Assembly (NCBI GenBank): GCA_009760855.2
Contig: WPIO01000598.1
Coordinates: forward strand, 1-20,604
Source: Cristatella mucedo
Lineage: Eukaryota; Bryozoa; Phylactolaemata; Cristatellidae
Direction of reading: 5' to 3'
DNA length: 20,604 bases
The position numbers and the translations under genes were made by a program. Every line of letters begins with the position of its first letter. Positions within the stretch are counted from its first letter, which is position 1. Of the stretch, positions 1 to 9,800 are shown in pieces. The notes under the pieces were generated by a model. That model did not search any database, was not told where the DNA came from, and worked only from the letters and a program-made list of their open reading frames with translations.

Positions 1-2699
1 TTAAAACAAGGTGCAGCACTCTGCTGCCAGCTGCAGCACGCTCCGACGAGACGATTTAAAGTGTGCAGAGAATCTGCGATCTGCTGCTAACTCGTGCGAA
101 ATAAGTTATTCAAGTGCGAATGGCTTAAACTAAATTGCATCACTCTGCTGCCAGCTATTGCAAGCTGCGACGAGCAGATTTGAAGTTTCTAGGTATTCTG
201 CGATCTGCTGCGAACTCGAGCGAAATGAGTTATTCAAAGGTGAATGGCTTAAAGTGAATTGCATCACTCTTCTGCAAGCTACCCCATGCTCCGACGAGCA
301 AATTATAAGTGTGTAAATAATCCGTGATTTGCTGCGAACTTGTGCGAAATGAATTATTGAAGTTCGAATAGCTTAAAGAAAGGTGCAGCACTCTGCTGCC
401 AGCTACTGCAGGCTCCGACGAGCAGATTTGAAGTGTTTACATATTCCGCGAACTGCTGCCAACTCGAACGAAATGAGTTTTTCAAGTGCGAATGGCTTAA
501 ACCAAATTGCATCACTCTGCTGCCAGCTATTGCACGCTGCGACGAGCAGATTTGAAGTTTCTAGGTATTCTGCGATCTGCTGCGAACTCGTGGAAAATGA
601 GTCATTCAAGAGCGAATGGCTTAAAACCACGTGCAGCACTCAGCCGCCAGCTTCAGCAGGCTACGACAAGCAGATTTGAAGTGTTTACATGCTCCGCGAA
701 CTGCTGCCAACTCGAACGAAATGAGTTTTTCAAGTGCGAATGGCTTAAAACAAGGTGCAGCACTCTGCTGCAAGCTACCGCATGCTGCCACGAGCAGGTT
801 TGAAACGTGTACATATTCCGCAATCCGCTGGGAACTCGTGCGAAATGAGTTATTAACGTGCGAAATGATAGAAACAAGGTGCAGCACTCAGCTGCCAGCT
901 ACCGCACGCTTCGAAAAGCAGATTTAAAGTCTGTATATATTCCGTGATCTGCAGCCGAAAAAAACAAAATGGGTTATTTAAGTGCGAACGGCTTAAAACA
1001 AATTGCATCGCTCTGCTGCTAGGTACAGCATGCTCCGACGAGCAGATTAAAAGTGTCTACATATTCCGCAAACTGCTGCGAACTCGTACGAAATGAGTTA
1101 TTCAAGGGTGAATGGCTTAATGCTAGGTGCAGCACTGTGCTGCCAGAGACTGCTCGCTGAGACGAGCAGATTAAAAGTGTGTGGATAATCTGCGATCTGC
1201 TGCGAACTCTTGCAAAAGGAGTTAATCAAGTGCGAATGGCGTAAAACAAATTGAATCACTCTGCTCCCAGCTACTGCAGGCAGGGACGAGATGACTTAAA
1301 GTTTATAGATATTTCGCGATCTGCTGCGAACTCGAGCGAAATGAAACAAGGTGCAGCACTCTGCTGCCAGCTGCCGCACGCTCCGACGAGACGATTTAAA
1401 GTGTGTAGAGAATCTGCGATCTGCTGCTAACTCGTTCGAAATAAGTTATTCAAGTGCGAATGGCTTAAAACCACGTGCAGCACTCAGCCGCCAGCTTCTG
1501 CACGCTAGGACAAGCAAACTTAAAGTCTGAAAATATTCTGCGATCTACTGGGAACTCGTGCGAAATGATCTATTCGAGAGGGAATGGCCTCACAAGGTAA
1601 AGCTTTCTGCCGTCAGCTACCGCAAGCTCTGACGAGCAGATTTGAAGTGGGTAGATATTCTGCGATCTGCTGCAAACTCGAGCGAAATGAGTTATTCAAA
1701 GGTGAATGGCTTAAAGTAAATTGCATCACTCTTCTGCAAGCTACCCCTTGCTCCGACGAGCAAATTATAAGTGTGTAAATAATCCGTGATTTGCTGCGAA
1801 CTTGTGCGAAATGAATTATTGAAGTTCGAATAGCTAAAGAAATGTGCAGCACTCTGCTGCCAGCTACTGCAGGCTCCGACTAGCAGATTTGAAGTGTTTA
1901 CATATTCCACGAACTGCTGCCAACTCGAACGAAATGAGTTTTTCAAGTGCGAATGGCTTAAAACAAGGTGCGGCACTCTGCTGCAAGCTACCGCATGCTG
2001 CCACGAGCAGGTTTGAAACGTGTAGATATTCCGCAATCCGCTGGGAACTCGTGCGAAATGAGTTATTGAGGGCGAATGGCCTACAACAAGGAGCAGCACA
2101 CAGCTGCCAGCTACCGCACGCATCGAAAAGCAGATTTAAAGTCTGTAGATATTCCGCCATCTGCAGCCAACTCGTGCGAAATGGGTTATTTAAGTGCGAA
2201 CGGCTTAAAACAAATTGCATCGCTCTGCTGCTAGGTACAGCATGCTCCGACGAGCAGATTAAAAGTGTCTACATATTCCGCAAACTGCTGCGAACTCGTA
2301 CAAAATGAGTTATTCAAGGGTGAATGGCTTATTGCTAGGGCAGCACTGTGCTGCCAGAGACTGCTAGCTGCGACGAGCTGAGTAAAAGTGTGTAGATAAT
2401 CTGCGATCTGCTGCGAACTCTTGCAAATAGAGTTAATCAAGTGCGAATAGCATAAAACAAATTGAATCACTCTGCTACCAGCTACGGCACGCAGGGACGA
2501 GACGACTTAAAGTGTCTAGATATTTCGCGATCTGCTGCGAACTCGAACGAAATGAATTATTGAAGTGTGAGTGGCATAAAGCAAAGTGCTGCACTCGGCT
2601 ATCAGCTACAGCAAGCTGGGACGAGCTGACTTGAAGTGTGAAACTATTCTGCTATCTTCGCCAAACTCGTCCGAAATGACTTATTTAAGTCCGAATGGC
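1..2699. repeat. HOR unit 1, domain A (22 monomers, 2699 bp)
   Basis: The opening bases recur at 2700 and 5546, which fixes the unit boundaries. Using the numbering of the complete unit 2, monomers start near 1, 125, 249, 373, 497, 621, 745, 869, 993, 1117 and 1241 (1-11); monomer 12 is missing; then 1342, 1465, 1589, 1711, 1834, 1958, 2081, 2205, 2329, 2452 and 2576 (13-23). Over long stretches the unit matches unit 2 with only scattered substitutions; for example 383-679 and 3082-3378 translate identically. Three differences stand out: loss of monomer 12 at 1344/1345, a family-B-like patch at 854-882, and an A-rich replacement at 955-964. The window begins inside the array, so position 1 is a phase chosen here, not a biological end. 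Confidence 0.93.
1344..1345. other. Deletion junction: HOR monomer 12 missing from unit 1
   Basis: Unit 1 runs from CGAGCGAAATGA directly into AACAAGGTGCAGCAC. In unit 2 the same flanks are separated by 148 bp (4043-4190). The missing length is one 124-bp monomer plus about 24 bp, so the two breakpoints lie at different phases of the monomer. The offset between units changes from 2698 before this point to 2846 after it. At most a single shared A is visible at the junction, which argues against simple in-register unequal crossing-over. Confidence 0.9.
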
Positions 2700-3443
2700 T
2701 TAAAACAAGGTGCAGCACTCTGCTGCCAGCTGCAGCACGCTCCGACGAGACGATTTAAAGTGTGCAGAGAATCTGCGATCTGCTGCTAACTCGTGCGAAA
2801 TAAGTTATTCAAGTGCGAATGGCTTAAACTAAATTGCATCACTCTGCTGCCAGCTATTGCAAGCTGCGACGAGCAGATTTGAAGTTTCTAGGTATTCTGC
2901 GATCTGCTGCGAACTCGAGCGAAATGAGTTATTCAAAGGTGAATAGCTTAAAGTAAATTGCATCACTCTTCTGCAAGCTACCCCACGCTCCGACGAGCAA
3001 ATTATAAGTATATAAATAATCCGTGATTTGCTGCGAACTTGTGCGAAATGAATTATTGAAGTTCGAATAGCTTAAAGAAAGGTGCAGCACTCTGCTGCCA
3101 GCTACTGCAGGCTCCGACGAGCAGATTTGAAGTGTTTACATATTCCGCGAACTGCTGCCAACTCGAACGAAATGAGTTTTTCAAGTGCGAATGGCTTAAA
3201 CCAAATTGCATCACTCTGCTGCCAGCTATTGCACGCTGCGACGAGCAGATTTGAAGTTTCTAGGTATTCTGCGATCTGCTGCGAACTCGTGGAAAATGAG
3301 TCATTCAAGAGCGAATGGCTTAAAACCACGTGCAGCACTCAGCCGCCAGCTTCAGCAGGCTACGACAAGCAGATTTGAAGTGTTTACATGCTCCGCGAAC
3401 TGCTGCCAACTCGAACGAAATGAGTTTTTCAAGTGCGAATGGC

Positions 3444-4186
3444 TTACAACAAGGTGCAGCACTCTGCTGCAAGCTACCGCATGCTGCCACGAGCAGGTTT
3501 GAAACGTGTACATATTCCGCAATCCGCTGGGAACTCGTGCGAAATGAGTTATTGAGGGCGAATGGCCTAAAACAAGGAGCAGCACTCAGCTGCCAGCTAC
3601 CGCACGCTTCGAAAAGCAGATTTAAAGTCTGTATATATTCCGTGATCTGCAGCCGACTCGTGCGAAATGGGTTATTTAAGTGCGAACGGCTTAAAACAAA
3701 TTGCATCGCTCTGCTGCTAGGTACAGCATTCTCCGACGAGCAGATTAAAAGTGTCTACATATTCCGCAAACTGCTGCGAACTCTTACGAAATGAGTTATT
3801 CAAGGGTGAATGGCTTAATGCTAGGTGCAGCACTGTGCTGCCAGAGACTGCTCGCTGAGACGAGCAGATTAAAAGTGTGTGGATAATCTGCGATCTGCTG
3901 CGAACTCTTGCAAAAGGAGTTAATCAAGTGCGAATGGCGTAAAACAAATTGAATCACTCTGCTCCCAGCTACTGCACGCAGGGACGAGATGACTTAAAGT
4001 TAATAGATATTTCGCGATCTGCTGCGAACTCGAGCGAAATGAATTATTGAAGTGTGAGTGGCATAAAGCAAGTTGCTGCACTCGGCTGCCAGCTACAGCA
4101 AGCTGGGACGAGCTGACTTGAAGTGTGAAAATACTCAGCTATCTGCGTCAAACTCGTCCGAAATGACTTATTTAAGTTCGAATGGC
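3444..4186. repeat. Nested block a (HOR monomers 7-12)
   Basis: Six consecutive monomers whose order of diagnostic variants is repeated by monomers 18-23 at 4804-5545. The variants are GCAAGCTACCGCATGCTGCC, GGAGCAGCACTCAGCTGCC, TTGCATCGCTCTGCTGCTAGG, the GCTAGG start, TTGAATCACTC, and GCACTCGGCT, in this order. The blocks are almost the same length (743 and 742 bp). Internal duplication of a shorter, about 11-12-monomer ancestor therefore preceded amplification of the 23-monomer unit. Confidence 0.88.
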
Positions 4187-4803
4187 TTAAAACAAGGTGC
4201 AGCACTCTGCTGCCAGCTGCCGCACGCTCCGACGAGACGATTTAAAGTGTGTAGAGAATCTGCGATCTGCTGCTAACTCGTTCGAAATAAGTTATTCAAG
4301 TGCGAATGGCTTAAAACCACGTGCAGCACTCAGCCGCCAGCTTCTGCACGCTAGGACAAGCAAACTTAAAGTCTGAAAATATTCTGCGATCTGCTGGGAA
4401 CTCGTGCGAAATGATCTATTCGAGAGGGAATGGCCTCACAAGGTAAAGCTTTCTGCCGTCAGCTACCGCAAGCTCTGACGAGCAGATTTGAAGTGGGTAG
4501 ATATTCTGCGATCTGCTGCAAACTCGAGCGAAATGAGTTATTCAAAGGTGAATGGCTTAAAGTAAATTGCATCACTCTTCTGCAAGCTACCCCTTGCTCC
4601 GACGAGCAAATTATAAGTGTGTAAATAATCCGTGATTTGCTGCGAACTTGTGCGAAATGAATTATTGAAGTTCGAATAGCTAAAGAAATGTGCAGCACTC
4701 TGCTGCCAGCTACTGCAGGCTCCGACTAGCAGATTTGAAGTGTTTACATATTCCACGAACTGCTGCCAACTCGAACGAAATGAGTTTTTCAAGTGCGAAT
4801 GGC

Positions 4804-5545
4804 TTAAAACAAGGTGCAGCACTCTGCTGCAAGCTACCGCATGCTGCCACGAGCAGGTTTGAAACGTGTACATATTCCGCAATCCGCTGGGAACTCGTGC
4901 GAAATGAGTTATTGAGGGCGAATGGCCTAAAACAAGGAGCAGCACTCAGCTGCCAGCTACCGCACGCTTCGAAAAGCAGATTTAAAGTCTGTATATATTC
5001 CGTGATCTGCAGCCGACTCGTGCGAAATGGGTTATTTAAGTGCGAACGGCTTAAAACAAATTGCATCGCTCTGCTGCTAGGTACAGCATTCTCCGACGAG
5101 CAGATTAAAAGTGTCTACATATTCCGCAAACTGCTGCGAACTCGTACAAAATGAGTTATTCAAGGGTGAATGGCTTATTGCTAGGGCAGCACTGTGCTGC
5201 CAGAGACTGCTAGCTGCGACGAGCTGAGTAAAAGTGTGTAGATAATCTGCGATCTGCTGCGAACTCTTGCAAATAGAGTTAATCAAGTGCGAATGGCATA
5301 AAACAAATTGAATCACTCTGCTACCAGCTACGGCACGCAGGGACGAGACGACTTAAAGTGTCTAGATATTTCGCGATCTGCTGCGAACTCGAACGAAATG
5401 AATTATTGAAGTGTGAGTGGCATAAAGCAAAGTGCTGCACTCGGCTATCAGCTACAGCAAGCTGGGATGAGCTGACTTGAAGTGTGAAACTATTCTGCTA
5501 TCTTCGCCAAACTCGTCCGAAATGACTTATTTAAGTCCGAATGGC
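4804..5545. repeat. Nested block b (HOR monomers 18-23)
   Basis: Counterpart of the block at 3444-4186, with the same six monomer types in the same order. Upstream partners also match: monomers 16 and 17 (4557, 4680) resemble 3 and 4, monomer 13 resembles 1, and monomer 14 shares its first half with monomer 6. The second half of the HOR is thus an edited copy of the first half. The same paired structure is present in unit 1 (745-1341 and 1958-2699), with monomer 12 lost from the first block. Confidence 0.87.
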
Positions 5546-6568
5546 TTAAAACAAGGTGCAGCACTCTGCTGCCAGCTGCAGCACGCTCCGACGAGACGAT
5601 TTAAAGTGTGCAGAGAATCTGCGATCTGCTGCTAACTCGTGCGAAATAAGTTATTCAAGTGCGAATGGCTTAAACTAAATTGCATCACTCTGCTGCCAGC
5701 TATTGCAAGCTGTGACGAGCAGATTTGAAGTTTCTAGGTATTCTGCGATCTGCTGCGAACTCGAGCGAAATGAGTTATTCAAAGGTGAATAGCTTAAAGT
5801 AAATTGCATCACTCTTCTGCAAGCTACCCCACGCTCCGACGAGCAAATTATAAGTGTATAAATAATCCGTGATTTGCTGCGAACTTGTGCGAAATGAATT
5901 ATTGAAGTTCGAATAGCTTAAAGAAAGGTGCAGCACTCTGCTGCCAGCTACTGCAGGCTCCGACGAGCAAATTTGAAGTGTTTACTTATTCCGCGAACTG
6001 CTGCCAACTCGAACGAAATGAGTTTTTCAAGTGCGAATGGCTTAAACCAAATTGCATCACTCTGCTGCCAGCTATTGCAAGCTGCGACGAGCAGATTTGA
6101 AGTTTCTAGGTATTCTGCGATCTGCTGCGAACTCGTGGAAAATGAGTCATTCAAGTGCGAATGGCTTAAAACCACGTGCAGCACTCAGCCTCCAGCTTCT
6201 GCAGGCTACGACAAGCAAATTTAAAGTCTGAAAATATTCTGCGATCTGCTGGGAACTCGTGCGAAATGATCTATTCGAGTGGGAATGGCCTTAAGCAAGG
6301 CAAAGCAATCTGCCGTCAGCTACCGCACGCTCTGACGAGCAGAATTGAAGTGTGTAGATATTCTGCGATCTGCTGTGAACTCGAGCGAAATGAGTTATTC
6401 AATGGTGAATAGCCTAAAGCGAATTGCATCACTCTTCTGCAAGCTACCCCATGCTCCGACGAGCAAATTATAAGTGTGTAAATAATCCGTGATCTGCTGC
6501 GAACTTGTGCGAAATGAATTATTGAAGTTCGAATAGCTTAAAGGACGGTGCAGCACTCTGCTGCCAGC
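5546..6568. repeat. HOR unit 3, domain A (partial and rearranged)
   Basis: The unit opens like units 1 and 2 and follows them through monomers 1-5 (5546, 5670, 5794, 5918, 6042). Its sixth monomer (6166) begins like monomer 6 (CAGCTTCTGCAGGCTACG) but switches to monomer 14 sequence (CAAATTTAAAGTCTGAAAAT), and is followed by types 15 (6291) and 16 (6414). Types 7-13 are absent. The last monomer (6538) begins as type 17 or 4 and becomes family B after about 6568. The type 15 copy here is less degraded than in units 1 and 2. The unit may be a deletion product, or it may keep the order that existed before the internal duplication. Confidence 0.85.
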
Positions 6569-6569
6569 C
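6547..6569. other. In-register junction between satellite families A and B
   Basis: Left of this point the sequence is family A (GAAGTTCGAATAGCTTAAAG). Right of it every diagnostic base is family B (CCAGCCAGCACACGCTCGG, then GACATGCAG and TTTACGTGCGAAATGC). The 20 or so bases shared by both families, covering the inverted repeat and ending at CTGCCAGC, lie across the junction, and the first B-specific base is at 6569. Monomer phase is kept, with 124 bp from the 6538 start to the next at 6662. No transposon, target-site duplication or unique sequence separates the families, so a recombination within matching monomer sequence is the simplest explanation. Confidence 0.88.
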
Positions 6570-6650
6570 AGCACACGCTCGGACATGCAGATTTGAAGTT
6601 TCTACATATTCCGCGCTCTGCTGAGAACTCGTGCAAAACGTGTTATTTAC

Positions 6651-7022
6651 GTGCGAAATGCTTTAAACAAGGTGCAGCACTCTGCTGTCAACCAGCACAA
6701 GCTTGGACATGCAAATTTAAACTTTCTACATATTCTGCGATCTGCTGCAAACTCGTGCGAAATGTGTTTTTTGATAGCGAAATGCTCAATACAAGGTAAA
6801 GCACTCTGGTGCCAGCCAGCCCACGCTCCTGAATGTAGATTAGAAGTTTCTACATATTCCGCGATTTGCTGCGAACTCGTGCGAAACGGGTTATTTACGT
6901 GCGAAATGCTTTAAACAAGGTGCAGCACTCTACTGCCAGCAAGTGCACGCTCCGACATGCAGATTTGAAGTTTATACATATTCCACAATCTGCCGCAAAC
7001 TCGTGCGAAACGTGTTATTTAC
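6651..7022. repeat. Diverged edge monomers of domain B
   Basis: The first three complete family B monomers are the most altered of the well-sequenced part. At 6651 the sequence has CTGTCAACCAGCACAAGCTTGG and ATGCAAATTTAAAC. At 6775 it has AATACAAGGTAAAGCACTCTGGTG and CTCCTGAATGTAGATTAG. At 6899 it has CTCTACTGCCAGCAAGTGC and CCACAATCTGCCGC. Changes are substitutions without length change, so they look like real mutations and not read errors. Greater divergence at an array edge is expected when homogenisation works best in the interior. Confidence 0.75.
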
Positions 7023-8014
7023 GTGCGAAATGGTTTAAACAAGGTGCAGCACTCTGCTGCCAGCCAGGGCAAGCTCCGACACGCAGATTTGATGTTTCTA
7101 CATATTCTGCGATCTGCTGCGAACTCGTGCGAAACGTGTTAATAACGTGCGAAATGCTTTAAACAAGGTGCAGCACTCTGCTGCCAGCCAGCACACGCTC
7201 CGACATGCAGATTTGAACTTTCTAGATATTCTGCGATCTGCTGGGAACTCGTGTGAAACGTGTTATTTACGTGCGAAATGCTTTAAACATGGTGCAGCAC
7301 TCTGCTGCCAGCCAGAGCACGCTCCGACACGTAGATTTGAAGTTTCTACATATTCCGCGATCTGCTGGGAACTCGCGCGAAACGTGTTTATTACGTGCGA
7401 AATGCTTTAAACAAGGTGCAGCACTCTGCTGCCAGCAAGCGCACGCTCCGACATGCAGATTTGAAGTTTCTACATATTCCGCGATCTGCTGCGAACTCGT
7501 GCAAAACGTGTTGTTTACGAGCGAAATGCTTTAAACATGGTGCAGCACTCTGCCGCCAGCCAGGACACGCTCGGAGAGGCAGATTTGAAGTTTCTACATA
7601 TTCCGCGATCTGCTGCGAACTCGTGTGAAATGTGTTATTAGAGTGCGAAATGCTCGATACAAGGTGCAGCACTTTGCTGCCAGTCAGCACACGCTCCGAA
7701 ATGTAGATTTCAAGTTTCTACATATTCTGCGATCTGCTGCGAACTGGTGCGAAACGTGTTATTTACGTGCGAAATGCTTTAAACATGGTGCAGCACTGTG
7801 GTGGCAGCCAGCACACGCTCGCACATGCAGATTTGAACTTTCTAGATATTCCACGATCTGCCGCGAACTCGTGCGAAACGTGTTATTTACGTGCGAAATG
7901 CTTTAAACAAGGTGCAGCACTCTGCTGCCAGCAAGCCCACGCTCCGACATGAAGACTTGAACTTTCTAGATATTCCGCGATCTGCTGCGAACTCGTGCGA
8001 AACGTGTTATTTAC
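7023..8014. repeat. Cryptic 8-monomer HOR, first unit (992 bp)
   Basis: Eight monomers with slot-specific variants. Slot 1 (7023): CCAGGGCAAGC, ACACGCAG, TTGATGTTTC. Slot 2 (7147): GAACTTTCTAGATATTCTGCG. Slot 3 (7271): CCAGAGCACGC, ACACGTAG, CTGGGAACT. Slot 4 (7395): CAAGCGCAC. Slot 5 (7519): ACATGG with CGCTCGG. Slot 6 (7643): GCAACTGGTGCG-type ending, AACTGGTGCGAAACG. Slot 7 (7767): GCACTGTGGTGGCAGCC with CGCTCGCACATG and TTCCACGATCTGCCGCG. Slot 8 (7891): AAGCCCACGC, GAAGACTTGAAC. Most of these return in the same order exactly 992 bp downstream. Confidence 0.75.
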
Positions 8015-9130
8015 GTGCGAAATGCTTTAAACAAGGTGCAGCACTCTGCTGCCAGCCAGGGCACGCTCCGACACAACGATTTGATGTTCCTACATATTCT
8101 GCGATCAGCTGCGAACTCGTGCGAAACGTGTTATTTCCGTGCGAAATGCTTCAAACATGGTGCAGCACTCTGCTGCCAGCCAGCACACGCTCGGACATGC
8201 AGATTTGAACTTTCTAGATATTCTGCGATCTGCTGCGAACTCGTGCGAAACGTGTTATTTACGTGCGAAATGCTTTAAACAAGGTGCAGCACTCTGCTGC
8301 CAGCCAGAGCACGCTCCAACACGTAGATTTGAAGTTTCTACATATTCCGCGATCTGCTGGGAACTTGTGCGAAACGTGGTCTTTACGTGCGAAATGCTTT
8401 AAACAAGTTGCAGCACTCTGCTGGCAGCAAGCGCACGCTCCGACATGCAGATTTGAAGTTTCTACATATTTCGCGATCTGCTGCGAACTGGTGCGAAACG
8501 TGTTATTTTCGTGCGAAATGCTTTATACATGGTGCAGCACTCTGCTGCCAGCCAGCACACGCTCGGACATGCAGATTTGAAGTTTCTACATATTCCGCGA
8601 TCTGCTGCGAACTCGTGCGAAACGTGTTATTTACGTGCGAAATGCTTTAAACAAGGTGCAGCACTCTGCTGCCAGCCAGCACACGCTCCGACATGCAGAT
8701 TTGAAGTTTCTACATATTTCGCGATCTGCTGCGAACTGGTGCGAAACGTGTTATTTACGTGCGAAATGCTTTAAACATGGTGCAGCACTGTGGTGGCAGC
8801 CAGCACACGCTCGCACATGCAGATTTGAACTTTCTAGATATTTCACGATCTTCCGCGAACTCGTGCGAAACGTGTTATTTACGTGCGAAATGCTTTAAAC
8901 AAGGTGCAGCACTCTGCTGCCAGCCAGCACACGCTCCGACATGCAGATTCGAACTTTTTCATATTCAGCGATCTGCTGGCGAACTCGTGCGAAACGTGTT
9001 ATTTACGTGCGAAATGCTTTAAACAAGGTGCAGCACTCTGCTGCCAGCCAGCCCACGCTACGACATGCAGACTTAAACTTTCTAGATATTCCGCGATCTG
9101 CTGCGAACTCGTGCGAAACGTGTTATTTAC
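8015..9130. repeat. Cryptic 8-monomer HOR, second unit (one extra monomer)
   Basis: Slots recur at 8015 (CCAGGGCAC, TTGATGTTCC), 8139 (GAACTTTCTAGATATTCTGCG), 8263 (CCAGAGCACGCTCC, ACACGTAG, CTGGGAACTT), 8387 (CAAGCGCAC), 8511 (ACATGG with CGCTCGG), 8635 (AACTGGTGCG) and 8759 (GCACTGTGGTGGCAGCC, the clearest match). The slot 8 type (GCCCACGCT, CAGACTT, CTAGATATTCC) appears one monomer late, at 9007, so the monomer at 8883 looks inserted. A third slot 1-like monomer (CCAGGGCAC, TGTGATGTTTC) lies at 9255 and a slot 2-like one at 9379; after that the pattern fades. Confidence 0.7.
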
Positions 9131-9772
9131 GTGCAAAATGCTTTAAACAAGGTGCAGCACTCTGCTGCCAGCAAGCACACGCTCCTACATGCAGATTTGA
9201 ACTTTCTACATATTCCGCGATCTGCTGCGAACTCGTGCGAAACGTGTTATTTACGTGCGAAATGCTTTAAACAAGGTGCAGCACTCTGCTACCAGCCAGG
9301 GCACGCTCCGACACGCAGATGTGATGTTTCTACGTATTCCGCGATCTGCTGCGAACTCGTGCGAAACGTGTTATTTACGTGCGAAATGCTTTAAACATGG
9401 TGCAGCACTCTGCTGCCCAGCCAGCCAGCACACGCTCGGGACATGCAGATTTGAACTTTTTAGATATTTCTGCGATCTGCTGCGACCTAGTGCGAACCGT
9501 GTTATTTCCGTGCGAAATGCTTTAAACAAGGTGCAGCACTCTGCTGCCAGCCAGGGCACGCTCCGACACGCAGATTTGAAGTTTCTACATATTCAGCGAT
9601 CTGCTGCGAACTCGTGCGAAACGTGTTATTTACGTGCGAAATGCTTTAAACATGGTGCAGCACTCTGCTGGCAGCCAGCACACGCTCGGACATGCAGATT
9701 TGAAGTTTCTACATATTCCGCGATCTGGTGCAAACTCGTGAGAAACGTGTTATTTACGTGCGAAATGCTTTA

Positions 9773-9800
9773 AACATGGTGCAGCACTCTGCTGCCAGTA
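9773..9800. repeat. Truncated monomer (~28 bp)
   Basis: An AAACATGGTGCAGCACTCTG start runs only to CTGCCAGT and then jumps into the next AAACAAGGTGCAGCAC start. About 96 bp of the monomer is missing. The following 170 bp (9800-9970) contains several small insertions and odd substitutions (GCACCGACACGCAGACGTG, ATGACCTTC, GATGCAGTCTCC), so the truncation may be an assembly or consensus problem instead of a real deletion. Confidence 0.75.

Larger units (their letters stand above)
2700..5545. repeat. HOR unit 2, domain A (complete, 23 monomers, 2846 bp)
   Basis: The only full-length unit in the window. Monomers start near 2700, 2824, 2948, 3072, 3196, 3320, 3444, 3567, 3691, 3815, 3939, 4063, 4187, 4311, 4435, 4557, 4680, 4804, 4927, 5051, 5175, 5298 and 5422. 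The next unit opens at 5546 with the same bases as positions 2700 and 1. The average monomer is 123.7 bp. Monomer 15 (4435) is the most aberrant: its first 30 bases (CTCACAAGGTAAAGCTTTCTG) have lost the usual inverted repeat. Monomers 10 and 21 share an unusual GCTAGG start and AGAGACTGCT segment; monomers 11 and 22 share TTGAATCACTC; monomers 12 and 23 share GTGCTGCACTCGGCT or a close variant. Confidence 0.94.
1..6568. repeat. Satellite domain A: divergent ~124-bp monomers in a 22-23-mer higher-order repeat
   Basis: About 53 head-to-tail monomers of roughly 122-125 bp. Most begin near a TTAAA run, continue with either GGTGCAGCACTCTGCTGCCA or ATTGCATCACTC, and end in TGCGAATGGC. Neighbouring monomers differ at many positions (for example GACGAGCAGATTTGAAG against GACGAGACGATTTAAAG), yet the order of variants repeats over a period of about 2.7-2.85 kb. 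High similarity at long period with low similarity at short period defines a higher-order repeat, as in primate alpha satellite. Family A is told from family B by GGCGAATGGC or TGCGAATGGC instead of TGCGAAATGC, by GACGAG instead of GACATG after the CGCTCC block, and by GAGTTATTCAAG instead of GTGTTATTTACG. No gene or RNA signal is visible; all reading frames here are by-products of the repeat. Confidence 0.95.

Noticed and set aside
1820-1850. RNA polymerase III B-box-like GTTCGAATAG in family A monomers 3 and 16, with A-box-like TGGCTTAAAA nearby
   Set aside because: The terminal C of the B box is absent, the A-like element lies outside the usual upstream position, and no tRNA or 5S fold or T-run terminator follows. 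Probably chance.
383-5154. Identical or nearly identical 98- and 154-codon frames in HOR units 1 and 2, resembling a duplicated gene family
   Set aside because: The copies are explained by the HOR period (offsets 2699 and 2846). The same segments are open on the opposite strand, and the frames cross monomer boundaries with the repeat's internal similarity.
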